Assembly: GCA_046498385.1 (NCBI GenBank)
Contig: JAWOAU010000007.1
Span: forward strand, 34,095 to 98,094
Direction: 5' to 3'
Origin: Halarchaeoplasma sp046498385
Lineage (GTDB): Archaea > Thermoplasmatota > Thermoplasmata > Halarchaeoplasmatales > Halarchaeoplasmataceae
DNA: 64,000 nt
Shown here in pieces: positions 32,415-41,300 of the stretch. Positions within the stretch are counted from its first letter, which is position 1; each line of letters starts with the position of its first letter. The position numbers were made by a program, and so were the translations under genes. A model generated the notes under the pieces. The model did no database searches. It was not told where the DNA came from and worked only from the letters and a program-made list of their open reading frames with translations.

Positions 32415-33386
32415 TTATACCGCATCCATTTCGTATAATTTTTTAAAGAAATCTTCTCCTATATCACTGTAATCCTTATTTAAATCTAAGGATTTAATAT
32501 TTTTGCCTAGTTTTGACTTCTTAAGCATCGAACCGATAAAAATCCTCTCATCTTTTAATAAATCTTCAATAAAACTGCTTAATTCTTCTTGTGAATCGAT
32601 CCTTAAAAATCCTTTTCCAAGGCTTTCTTTAGGATTTCTTACCTTAGATTCCGATTTATCGGTAATCAATGGTTCGGGAGTCAGTGAAATAAATCTTTGA
32701 ACTATACCTACTCTTACAGAGCCATCTACCTTATCTAGATAACTAGCTGGAGTGGGGCTATTACCAACTACAATATAAGGGATACCACAAGATTCAAAAT
32801 GACTTCTAAAAATTGCCCCTTTACCGATAGCTTTCAAGATACTGTCTGTTCGATATATTGAACCTCGCCCTTTATGCTTGTCATAATCTGCCTCTATTGC
32901 ACTTTCTCCCTTTTCGTTTAATTCCCAATTCCAAATCACAGACATTTTAACTTCAAAGACCACCTTGATTTGGTTTGGTTTATAAATACGACCAATTTCT
33001 CCCCTTTCAACAATCGCGATATCGGCGGCGGACCGAGAAGTTAGATCCAATTCATCACAAATAACATTTCTCTTTACTTCTAAATCATCAAATCCCGCAT
33101 TCTTTAAAGCCTCTTCCAATACGTCCGATGCATATTTTTCTGTGTAAGCGGAAAGGGGTGAGTTTCTACCTTGTGGTGTGGTGCTACTCAAATTACCGTC
33201 ACATTTTGGACACTTACTAGGGACAGATTTTTTAAAGAAAGCTTCGTACCGATAATCGCACTCATTACAACTTATCGCTGCCCAAACGACAGCATCTGTC
33301 GACTCGATAAATTCTTTTTCTTTTTCAGGGCTCCACATCGATTTCTTAAAAGGTCCATATTCATTTAGTATTTTTGGTCGATCCAT
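32415..33386 (-). CDS. type II restriction endonuclease (putative)
   Basis: 323 residues from the ATG at 33386. A zinc ribbon near residues 38-62 (CNEC...CPKC) is followed by a PD-(D/E)xK-like core: SAADIAIVE then KVVFEVKMS at about 135-165. It is directly upstream of the methylase with 1-nt spacing, the layout of a type II restriction-modification unit. AT-richer composition than the surrounding core genes supports acquisition by transfer. The recognition site is not known; CTAG words are common in this window, so no avoidance is visible. Confidence 0.72.
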   Translation of the reverse strand: MDRPKILNEYGPFKKSMWSPEKEKEFIESTDAVVWAAISCNECDYRYEAFFKKSVPSKCPKCDGNLSSTTPQGRNSPLSAYTEKYASDVLEEALKNAGFDDLEVKRNVICDELDLTSRSAADIAIVERGEIGRIYKPNQIKVVFEVKMSVIWNWELNEKGESAIEADYDKHKGRGSIYRTDSILKAIGKGAIFRSHFESCGIPYIVVGNSPTPASYLDKVDGSVRVGIVQRFISLTPEPLITDKSESKVRNPKESLGKGFLRIDSQEELSSFIEDLLKDERIFIGSMLKKSKLGKNIKSLDLNKDYSDIGEDFFKKLYEMDAV

Positions 33387-33591
33387 CCCTAACAAAGATG
33401 GATGTCATATGAGTAGCATAGACCATAAGAACAATCCCGGATTTTCTTCGACACTTATTTGTTTCTTGAGATTCTAGAACAGGGCAGACGGCGGTGACGA
33501 AGCGTTTTCCAAAGTTGTTAGAGTACTTCCATTGTCTACTTATTTTCACTGTTTTTCTTTTTTTCTCTCCGTTTAAACTATCCGACGAACA

Positions 33592-33633
33592 CGTCTAGAA
33601 TATTCTTTTAGTAAACTTCATTGATTCTAGACG
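33592..33633. repeat. 10-bp inverted repeat next to insertion sequence
   Basis: CGTCTAGAAT at 33592-33601 is matched perfectly by ATTCTAGACG at 33624-33633 across a 22-nt spacer. It lies in the AT-rich gap between the restriction endonuclease start and the IS. It may be an operator of a gene now separated from its promoter by the insertion. Nothing else is recognised in 33396-33591. Confidence 0.45.
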
Positions 33634-33645
33634 ATAATGTTTTTG

Positions 33646-33660
33646 GTTTGTATGAAAAAA
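33646..33660. repeat. 15-bp target-site duplication, left copy
   Basis: GTTTGTATGAAAAAA directly precedes the left end of the insertion sequence and is repeated identically at 34887-34901 directly after its right end. Confidence 0.9.
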
Positions 33661-33716
33661 TGTAGTATCCCATGACATTTTCGACAGGCGATGAATCGAG
33701 ATGTTATCTTTTGTAT

Positions 33717-33766
33717 TTAATATCATTGTTTATCTCCCGTGTTAATATCATTGTTTATCTCCCGTG
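33717..33766. repeat. perfect 25-bp tandem duplication inside the IS
   Basis: The 25-bp unit beginning TTAATATCATTG occurs at 33717-33741 and 33742-33766 without a mismatch. It covers the last codons and stop of the transposase plus following sequence, so both copies encode the same HGR-stop. Confidence 0.85.
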
Positions 33767-34672
33767 TGTAGCAAATCGCAGGTAAGGGACGAAAAATATC
33801 CTCTTCTGGATTTCTCTTCCATAGCATTTGTAGTACTCGAAAGCCATATGCAGTCTATGGAAATTATAGTAGTCCTTGTAGCAATCTATCACATTTTGAA
33901 CTGTCTCTACAGTCCAGTTTTCTTTCATTAGGCATTCTTCTTTGAATGTTCTGATCACTCGTTCTACCTTGCCATTGGTTTGGGGATGCTTCCTCGAAGC
34001 GAGTATATGTTTGACACATAATTCGTGGAGCCACATGTCGAAGGTAGAAACGCCGCTCCTTACGGAATGAAATTGCGTACCTCTATCAGTAAGTATTTGC
34101 CTCGGTGTTCCGTATTTAAGAAAAGCTTCGTTCAACGCTGGAATTATATCCTCAATCGTTGGATTACCATAGATTACCTTAAAGACAGGTACGAATCTGG
34201 AATGGTCGTCGATGACTACGAAGGCCCATACATTCTTTTCACTATCGATGCACGTGAGATCCATTTGCCACAATGAATTGGCATATTTTCTTTGGAAACT
34301 TTTCCATTTTTTCCTAACAGTTCTATCTTTTTTTAGCACTCCCAGTTTCACAAGATATCGCCAAACGGTCATGTGTCCTATCTGTAGTTCATAACCTATT
34401 CTGAGACACCCATATCCTTCTCTATATAGATCTATTATCTTTTCAAGTGTTTCTGGTGATATCCGATGTATCATGTGCGGACGTCGTGATTTGTATTCGA
34501 GACTTTTTTCTCCCCCTTCTTTGTAACGATTTATCCAATTGTACACCGTACTTCGATGCACGCCAACTATATCCGCGATAGTAACCACATTCATGGTATC
34601 TTCAAGATACATGTTGACAGACCAGAGCATTATCTTGAACCAAGACAAAACACGTAGATGCTTTGCCTTCAC
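33755..34672 (-). CDS. IS481-family transposase (DDE integrase core)
   Basis: 305 residues from a GTG. An N-terminal helix-turn-helix (TIADIVGVHRSTVYNWINRY) precedes the rve integrase core with catalytic Asp in WQMDLTCID, Asp in ILTDRGTQF and Glu in NGKVERVIRTFKEE. The frame stays open upstream of the GTG, and a better start with ribosome site and TATA box lies at 34809, but that 18-codon frame ends at TAA and would need a -1 shift to join. So the N-terminus may be frameshifted, either programmed or by mutation. Confidence 0.88.
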   Translation of the reverse strand: MKAKHLRVLSWFKIMLWSVNMYLEDTMNVVTIADIVGVHRSTVYNWINRYKEGGEKSLEYKSRRPHMIHRISPETLEKIIDLYREGYGCLRIGYELQIGHMTVWRYLVKLGVLKKDRTVRKKWKSFQRKYANSLWQMDLTCIDSEKNVWAFVVIDDHSRFVPVFKVIYGNPTIEDIIPALNEAFLKYGTPRQILTDRGTQFHSVRSGVSTFDMWLHELCVKHILASRKHPQTNGKVERVIRTFKEECLMKENWTVETVQNVIDCYKDYYNFHRLHMAFEYYKCYGREIQKRIFFVPYLRFATHGR

Positions 34673-34886
34673 ATTCTTCTTCCGGCCTTTGATACTCTCA
34701 ATATTTTGCTTTCCCTTTACAATCTTACGGTCACTCTTTTTATACTTCTTCTTTATCTCTTTGTCTTGGATATGGACGATGGTATCACATCCTTTGTGTT
34801 TTCACCCATCGTCCATGTCCACCTCATATTTAATTTTCAAGACAGCTCTAATGCTACCTTTGTCGAATATGAGGTGGGATACTACA

Positions 34887-34901
34887 GTTTGTATGAAAAA
34901 A
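34887..34901. repeat. 15-bp target-site duplication, right copy
   Basis: Identical to 33646-33660. Removing the IS and one copy rejoins the native intergenic sequence about 70 bp upstream of the NAD kinase-like gene. Confidence 0.9.
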
Positions 34902-34971
34902 CAACTGCATTAGGGAAGAGAATTTTACATGTCCAAAAAACTTATCACGGCTGTGGTACGTTGGGGGTAAC

Positions 34972-36087
34972 ATGAATATTGGCTTCGTGGTCAACCCCAT
35001 CGCAGGTATGGGTGGTAGAGTAGGTCTCAAGGGAACCGACGGAGTATATGAGAAGGCGGTGGAAAGGGGAGCGGAACCCGTGGCCTCCGATAGGGCAGAG
35101 AGTGCGTTGAAGCACATGAAAGGCGGCCATCGATGGCTCACCGCCGGGGGCATCATGGGCGAGGGACTGTTGAAAGAACACTTTCCCGACGATGAAATCA
35201 ACGTGTTTTTATCACCGGACGGTGTCGGGGAAACAAGGGCGGATGAAACCAAAAAGATGGCAAAGATATTTTTGGAAGAAAAGGTGGATCTCATCGTATT
35301 CTGCGGTGGCGATGGCACCGCCAGGGATATATTCGATGTCGTCGACACCGACATACCCATACTGGGAATTCCCTCGGGTGTGAAGATGTACAGCGGGGTC
35401 TTCGGTATAAACCCGGAGGCCAGTACGGAGTTGTTCAACATGTTCGTTTCCGGTGAAGCGGGTATAGACACGGTGGAGATAATGGACCTCGACGAGGACA
35501 GATACCGGGAAGGTGACTGGGAGATAAAGCTCCACGGCGAAGCAAGGACGGTGTACGAGCCCCATTACATACAGATGGGGAAGCAGAGCTACAGGTCCGT
35601 GGACGACGATGAGGTGAAGTATGACCTTGCCTCGTACATGATAGAGGAGATGGAGCGTTTTCCCGAACACCTCTTCGTACTGGGTCCGGGCTCAACCACC
35701 GCCCAGGTACAGAAGGTCTTGGAGGTGGAATACACGCTCCTGGGCGTGGATGTACTGAAGAACAAGAAAGTGGTCGCACTGGATGTTTCCGAGGATGATA
35801 TACTGGGGATGGCTGAAAACTGCAAGGGGATTAAAATAGCGGTATCGGTCATCGGCAATCAGGGATTCTTTCTTGGGAGGGGCAATCAGCAGATCAGTCC
35901 CAAGGTGGTACGGCTTGCCGGTATAAACAACATATACATCATGGCGACACCCACCAAACTGAAAAGGTTGTCACAGATCAGAGCTGATACAGGGGATGCG
36001 GAATTGAACAAGGATATACGGGAAAAAGGATACATGAGGGTACTGCAGGGCTTTAGAGAATACAAGCTGGTTAAAGTACAAGCGTGA
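34972..36087 (+). CDS. ATP-NAD kinase-like (AcoX-type) protein
   Basis: 371 residues. The N-terminal NIGFVVNPIAGMGGRVGLKGTDG and the LIVFCGGDGTARDIFD motif are the hallmarks of the NAD kinase/diacylglycerol kinase superfamily; the later LFVLGPGSTTAQV and IGNQGFFLGRGNQQISP segments are typical of the AcoX/ATP-NAD kinase branch. It probably phosphorylates NAD or a related nucleotide. The insertion sequence sits 86 bp upstream, so its native promoter may be cut or replaced. Confidence 0.85.
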   Translation: MNIGFVVNPIAGMGGRVGLKGTDGVYEKAVERGAEPVASDRAESALKHMKGGHRWLTAGGIMGEGLLKEHFPDDEINVFLSPDGVGETRADETKKMAKIFLEEKVDLIVFCGGDGTARDIFDVVDTDIPILGIPSGVKMYSGVFGINPEASTELFNMFVSGEAGIDTVEIMDLDEDRYREGDWEIKLHGEARTVYEPHYIQMGKQSYRSVDDDEVKYDLASYMIEEMERFPEHLFVLGPGSTTAQVQKVLEVEYTLLGVDVLKNKKVVALDVSEDDILGMAENCKGIKIAVSVIGNQGFFLGRGNQQISPKVVRLAGINNIYIMATPTKLKRLSQIRADTGDAELNKDIREKGYMRVLQGFREYKLVKVQA

Positions 36088-36100
36088 AATTCGGTGGATT

Positions 36101-36640
36101 TTAGCATCTAACGACTAGGACTGTACTGTCTTCTACACGGTTGCGGTGAAAATCCATTATATCCTTGGCCAACATCTCGGAACTTTTGCCTAACATGTCT
36201 TCAGTGAATTCGAAATCTTGAGAAATACCTTTGGTATGAAACACAAACAAATTTCCGGAATCTAATTCGTATTCAAGGAGAGGATACTCTTGCCCGCATA
36301 CCTCTACGACGTATCTTTTCGGGCCTTTGCTGCTCTTTATGCCTATGTCCCCAAGAACACAGCACTGCATTTTAAAGGGATAGAAGTCTGCTAGGGCTAT
36401 CTTTGCGCCGTGAACATGTTCAAACTCATAACATAGCATACCAACCGTCTCCGGTATAGGATCCACGGCAAGTATGTCTACATTTTCCTCTATCTCCGAG
36501 AGAAACATACTACCGTCCGGTCCACTATTTGGAGCGTTGATCACAAGGAAACGGGTGTACCGCGACTCATGAAGTACAAAAACAGCATCACTAGGAAGCT
36601 TTTCCCCTTCTTTGGGACAGGATATGTAATGATATTCCAT
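36101..36640 (-). CDS. hypothetical protein, SpoIIE/PP2C-like C-terminal half
   Basis: 179 residues, not confidently recognised. The second half follows the pattern of PP2C/SpoIIE-type phosphatases: VLGDIGIKSSKG, then LLEYELDSGNLFVFHTKGISQD, and a C-terminal DSTVLVVRC resembling the D-D-x-T-x-L-V-V-R closing strand. The N-terminal metal-binding Asp residues expected in an active phosphatase are not clear (LAVDPIPETVGM and ALADFYPF are candidates). It may be a degenerate or scaffold form. It is convergent with the NAD kinase-like gene and lies about 750 bp from the GTPase cluster. Confidence 0.4.
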   Translation of the reverse strand: MEYHYISCPKEGEKLPSDAVFVLHESRYTRFLVINAPNSGPDGSMFLSEIEENVDILAVDPIPETVGMLCYEFEHVHGAKIALADFYPFKMQCCVLGDIGIKSSKGPKRYVVEVCGQEYPLLEYELDSGNLFVFHTKGISQDFEFTEDMLGKSSEMLAKDIMDFHRNRVEDSTVLVVRC

Positions 36641-36771
36641 AAGACATCAGCTTTCAAGATTTTTTGGTAAAGTATGGTTCACCATTCTCAGAACAATCTG
36701 ATTTTCGTTCATTGAATGCACTAGCACATTAGGTTTTAGTAGTATTTGAATGTTGTTTAAACATGAGCCGG

Positions 36772-37260
36772 TCATTTCAGGTCTTTTTTTAAGTGTTCAA
36801 GCAAAGTTAAACATTTCTCATATTCTTCTCTGTCCAGGGCGGCATTTGCTTTCTTTAGAAATTCTTTAGAATGAGATATATCCCCTCCGAAGACCTCCTT
36901 TGTCCTTAATAATTTGTATACCTTCCTCAGATCCTTTTTTAATTCCTTCTCCAGAGGCTCGATGATATGCTCCACCCCTTTGGTGATCATATCTCTCGCA
37001 GTATTCAGCTCTCCCGCATCGATTTCTTCCCTAGCGGAGACGATCAGCTCGTTCGTCTGCCTGGTATCCACATCCATGTGCTCCGCACAGTAAACCAGGT
37101 TGTAGGCGGTCTTGACTTTGTCCATCAACGCTAGCTCTTCTTCACTCCTCTCCCTTTTATTCTTATAGAAAAGGTTTTCGCCGCAGATCGGACACTTTTC
37201 GCCGCTAACTATCACCTCGGAACCACATTTCATACAGAGTACCTTATCTGATTCATTCAC
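36772..37260 (-). CDS. zinc-ribbon helical protein
   Basis: 162 residues: an N-terminal zinc ribbon (CMKCGSE...CPICGEN, residues about 9-27), then a mostly helical, charged region with coiled-coil character (SEEELALMDKVKTAYNLV to ALDREEYEKCLTLLEHLKKDL). The tail looks like a tetratricopeptide-type or helical-bundle adaptor. It is divergent from the Ras-like GTPase with only 122 bp between starts, so shared regulation is plausible. No family function is known to me. Confidence 0.6.
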   Translation of the reverse strand: MNESDKVLCMKCGSEVIVSGEKCPICGENLFYKNKRERSEEELALMDKVKTAYNLVYCAEHMDVDTRQTNELIVSAREEIDAGELNTARDMITKGVEHIIEPLEKELKKDLRKVYKLLRTKEVFGGDISHSKEFLKKANAALDREEYEKCLTLLEHLKKDLK

Positions 37261-37382
37261 ATTTCACAAATAAAGCATATCTTAGATATATTTTTTGTAT
37301 GTATATGAGTATAAACCAAGTAACTATAGAACAGTATATAGGGAATAAATTTAAATTGATAGTTGATACATATGTCCTTGGA

Positions 37383-38195
37383 ATGAGCAACGTGTTAGTA
37401 AAGAAAAAGGTCAACCTATTAGGGGATCAAGGGGTCGGGAAGACATCCTTAGTCCTGAGATATGTAAAGAATGTGTTCGGTGAGGAGTACCTCAAAACCA
37501 TAGGTACCAACATATACACCAAAGATGTTTCTTTTCAGGAGGGGAACGTAAAGCTGATAATTCAGGATATAATGGGTGAATCCGGATTCAGGTCAGTCCA
37601 GAGAGGTGCTTTCAGAGGTTCTACAGGAGCGATAGCGGTTGTAGACATAACAAGACAAGATACTTTGGATTATCTCGTGGAGGATTGGATCCCGGTTTAC
37701 AAAAAAAATTCCAGTGAAGATAATCCCATCCTGCTGGCGGTTAACAAATTCGATCTTGACGATAAGAATATATCTCATAGGGACCTTGACGAGGTTTATG
37801 AACACTTTGATCACGTTCTTTTTACCTCCGCTAAAACCGGTAGAAACGTGGAATACATGTTTAAATATATAGCATCTAAAGTGGTAGACAATCTACAATT
37901 TTCCTCAAAGGATATAGAAGATATAGTCCTGGAGCGGGAAGTAGACAGCCCAAAGGATCTTCTCGATACCCTGTTAGCCATATCATCGGATATAGGAACT
38001 ATTCCATACAAAATACGTGACGGGCTCTTTGAAGAAAGCGGGATAGATAAATTTGATCTGGACGAAGAGATATTCGCCATCAAAGAAGAAAATGTTTTGA
38101 AATTTGCAAAGTTATTGATGTACATATACGATGAGAGAAAGGACGATCATCCAAGAGATCTAGTCAAAAAGATGTTAGAAAGGTACCGTTCTTAA
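37383..38195 (+). CDS. Ras/Rab-like small GTPase with C-terminal extension
   Basis: 270 residues from the ATG at 37383; an AATTTAAATT box near 37350 argues against the upstream in-frame start. The G domain is complete: G1 GDQGVGKTS, the switch I Thr in YLKTIGTNI, G3 as QDIMGESGF (Glu where Ras has Gln), G4 NKFDLDD and G5 TSAKTGR. About 90 further residues (KDIEDIVLEREVDSP onward) form an acidic helical extension with no lipidation Cys. It is the first of a same-strand series with the two receptor-like giants, whose tails resemble small-GTPase partner folds. Confidence 0.88.
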   Translation: MSNVLVKKKVNLLGDQGVGKTSLVLRYVKNVFGEEYLKTIGTNIYTKDVSFQEGNVKLIIQDIMGESGFRSVQRGAFRGSTGAIAVVDITRQDTLDYLVEDWIPVYKKNSSEDNPILLAVNKFDLDDKNISHRDLDEVYEHFDHVLFTSAKTGRNVEYMFKYIASKVVDNLQFSSKDIEDIVLEREVDSPKDLLDTLLAISSDIGTIPYKIRDGLFEESGIDKFDLDEEIFAIKEENVLKFAKLLMYIYDERKDDHPRDLVKKMLERYRS

Positions 38196-38330
38196 ATTTT
38201 CTATTTTGCCGGACTGCCAAAGTACATTGATTATATGCTCAAAAGCCTTAAGTAGAACGCCGTGCAGTTTAATGTTAGGAAATAGATAACTGCGGCCGGC
38301 GCAGACACCCTCGACCGTGGATATGAGTGT

Positions 38331-41300
38331 ATGCCTATGCCTGCAAATAAATTAGCTTCGGTATTATTGGTCCTCGTCCTGCTCTTCTCTATCTCAGATT
38401 TTTTTGGACAGGCATTTCGGGAGGATATCGACCGCGGTATGTTGGAGGCCGCAGTAGAGACACCCGAATCTATAGAAGTGGATTACGTCATGATAACCGA
38501 TGAGATAGACGGTGATGTGTTGAAGGGGGGATATGTTCCGCCGGGTTACAAAGAATGGGGGTACCTCTCGGCCTATAACTATACCCATGGATTCGTTGAT
38601 AATTACTACGGCAACTGGGATGCAAGCGGAGATGCCACTCTTACCTTGGGAGAATACGGCCCTCACAACGAGATAAATGTGGGGGAGACCCCTGGTGATG
38701 TTTGGTTCAATGTGACCGATGATGACGGACACCACTATGGTGTGAGATACACAGTGATAACCGACGAGGTCGATCACATACGTATAACGGAATTCCCCGG
38801 AGGAACGCCATTGGATAACCGAACGGTAACCGTAGAGACCCAGATAAGAGGTTACTGTTCGGTCTACAACGAATCCTCTGGCTACCTTTATACCGTAGAA
38901 GGAAATTGGAGTGCGGAGGGTGCCGACTCTGAATTACTGGAAAACGTTACCAATGAGTCCAACGTTATCGACGTCGGTTCCACAGGAGGACTTGCTTGGT
39001 TCAACCTTAGTTACGAAGGGTTCCATCATAGTGTGAGAATCGAGGTGCTGACGCCAACGGTAGATCACCTCAACATTACTGATACACCGGGTGGTGTCCC
39101 ACTCGTCGGCGGAGAGGTGCAGGTGGGCTATCGGATATGGGGAAACGCTTCGGCCTACAACGAGACCGCAGGCTACATCGGCACGGTCGATGGAGAATGG
39201 ATGGTGGAGTATGAGACAGGTATGGACCCATCTATCGGTCCGAGTTTGGGTGAAACGAGCTGGCTGAACGTGGGGCACTACGGGGGGAACCTCACATGGA
39301 AGGTATCCTATTACGAGGATGAAAACTGGTACAACGATTCCGTCGATTTCTATGTGGAACCACCCACTTTGGATTACATCAATATAACCAGCGGTGGAGA
39401 AGAGATAAACGGTGGCATCGTACCTGTCAATTATACATTGGATGTGGAGCTTTCGGCGTACAACCGTACATCCGGATTTATTTTTCTAGTTCACGGGAAT
39501 TGGGAGGTTGAAGGAGGCGACGCTCACTTGCTTAACGGTACTACGGGAAAGGAGAATACCATCAACGCCGGGACCTTATCCGGAAAGGTATGGCTTAACG
39601 CCAGCTATGACGGATTGAAGGATCAACTTCTGTTCACGGTGGACGAACCGAAGATCGATTACATCGATTTCCTCCGGGATCCCGATGACCCTCATTCGGT
39701 GGTGGGAAATAAGAGCGTATCCGTGGGGTATGAATTCACCATCTACGGAGTGGGTTACAACGAAACGGTGGGGTTAGTAGACCTGGTTTCCCTGGAATGG
39801 AGCGTGGATAACTCAGAGGGAGCCGAGGCACAAGTGGAGTTCGTGACTGGTACTCACACGGTTTTCTCCGCAGGTACTTCCGGTGGGATAAGTGAATTGA
39901 TCGGGATATACACAGGAACAGTATCTCACAGTGTTCTAGTCACCATCGAGGCTCCGGATATAGACCGTATCGAGATCACCGATGTGCCGGGCGGTGCTCC
40001 TGTTGAGGGAGGTAATGTACCCGTAGGTACTATGATGTGGGGGAATGCCTCGGCCTACAACGGGACCGCTGGGTTCGTGGAAACCGTTGAGGCCCAGTGG
40101 ACGGCGGAGTATGAAAGCGGTATGGATCCCACACTCGGTCCCAGTCTGGCAGAATCCAGCTGGTTGGAAGTGGGACATCACGGAGGTAACCTCACATGGA
40201 TAGTTGTTTATCAGAAAAATGGTGATATGTATATAGATTCTGTTGATTTCGTTGTGGATCCTCCTGAGGTGGATCAGATACGGTTCATTCGTGATCCGGG
40301 AGACCCTCATTCCGTAGTGCATAATAAGAGCGTGTCCGCCGGATATGAATCCAACATATACGGCGCGGGTTACAACGAGACCGTTGGATTTTATGGTGTG
40401 GTCAGCTTACGGTGGAGCGTGGATAATTTTGAGGGAGCCGAGGCGCGAATAGATCCCGAGATAGGAGATCAGGCTTTGTTTTCCGCTGGCCCCAACGGCG
40501 GCGAAGCTCGGTTGACTGGAGTATATGAAGAGATGTTATATCACAGCATAACTTTCAACATAGAACCTCCTGAGATAGATTCTATCCGGATAAGAGATGA
40601 GCCCGACGGCGGAGGGAATGAACTGGGCGAAATAACTCTGGGACCGGATGATGATATCGTGATGTATGCGGCGGCTTATAATGATACCTACGGATATCAG
40701 GAGGATGTATATGTGAGCTGGATACTTGACGATCAAGCGGTAGGTCGTATACAAGAGGACCATGGAACGAGTACACTATTCACAGCCGTGAGTATCGGCG
40801 TATGCAACGTCACCGCCCAATATGAAGAACTGCGATACACCTTGGGGGTAACGGTTATCTATACACACACCCCGGTGATCACCGGAAAGATACCTGATAT
40901 AGAACTGGAAAAAAATTTTGGAGTCTACGAGATAGACCTTATGGAACATGCAAGTGACGAGTATGATTCGCATCTGGATATGAGATGGTACCTTACCGGT
41001 GTTGACCTTTCTATAATAAGCATATACGGTGAGAATCAAACTGGTAATCACGTAATTACTTTATTATCCCGAGAAAAGGCACACGGTTCCATGCAGGTCC
41101 GATACTGGTTGGTAAACAGCGCAGGCAACAAAGCTTCACAGAGTGCATGGATAAATGTGACCTATATATATAACCCTCCTAGATTCAGACGATGTCCGGA
41201 CCTATACGTTCGTTTTGACGAGCCCTACGAGTTCAACTATGCTCCTTACATTGTCTACGACGAAGATAGGAAACATGAACTTGGATTAAAAACCGATGAC

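Larger units (their letters stand above)
33661..34886. mobile_element. complete IS481-like insertion sequence, 1226 bp
   Basis: Both ends carry 26-bp imperfect terminal inverted repeats (33661-33686 and 34861-34886, 22 of 26 positions matching, outermost 12 bases TGTAGTATCCCA identical). A 15-bp direct repeat of the target flanks the element exactly. It encodes one transposase on the minus strand. Identical target duplications indicate recent insertion. Confidence 0.92.

Noticed and set aside
31499..34901. Whole restriction-modification plus IS region as one defence island or composite transposon
   Set aside because: Only one IS with its own target duplication is present and no second flanking copy or further defence genes are seen, so the two units are treated as separate arrivals.
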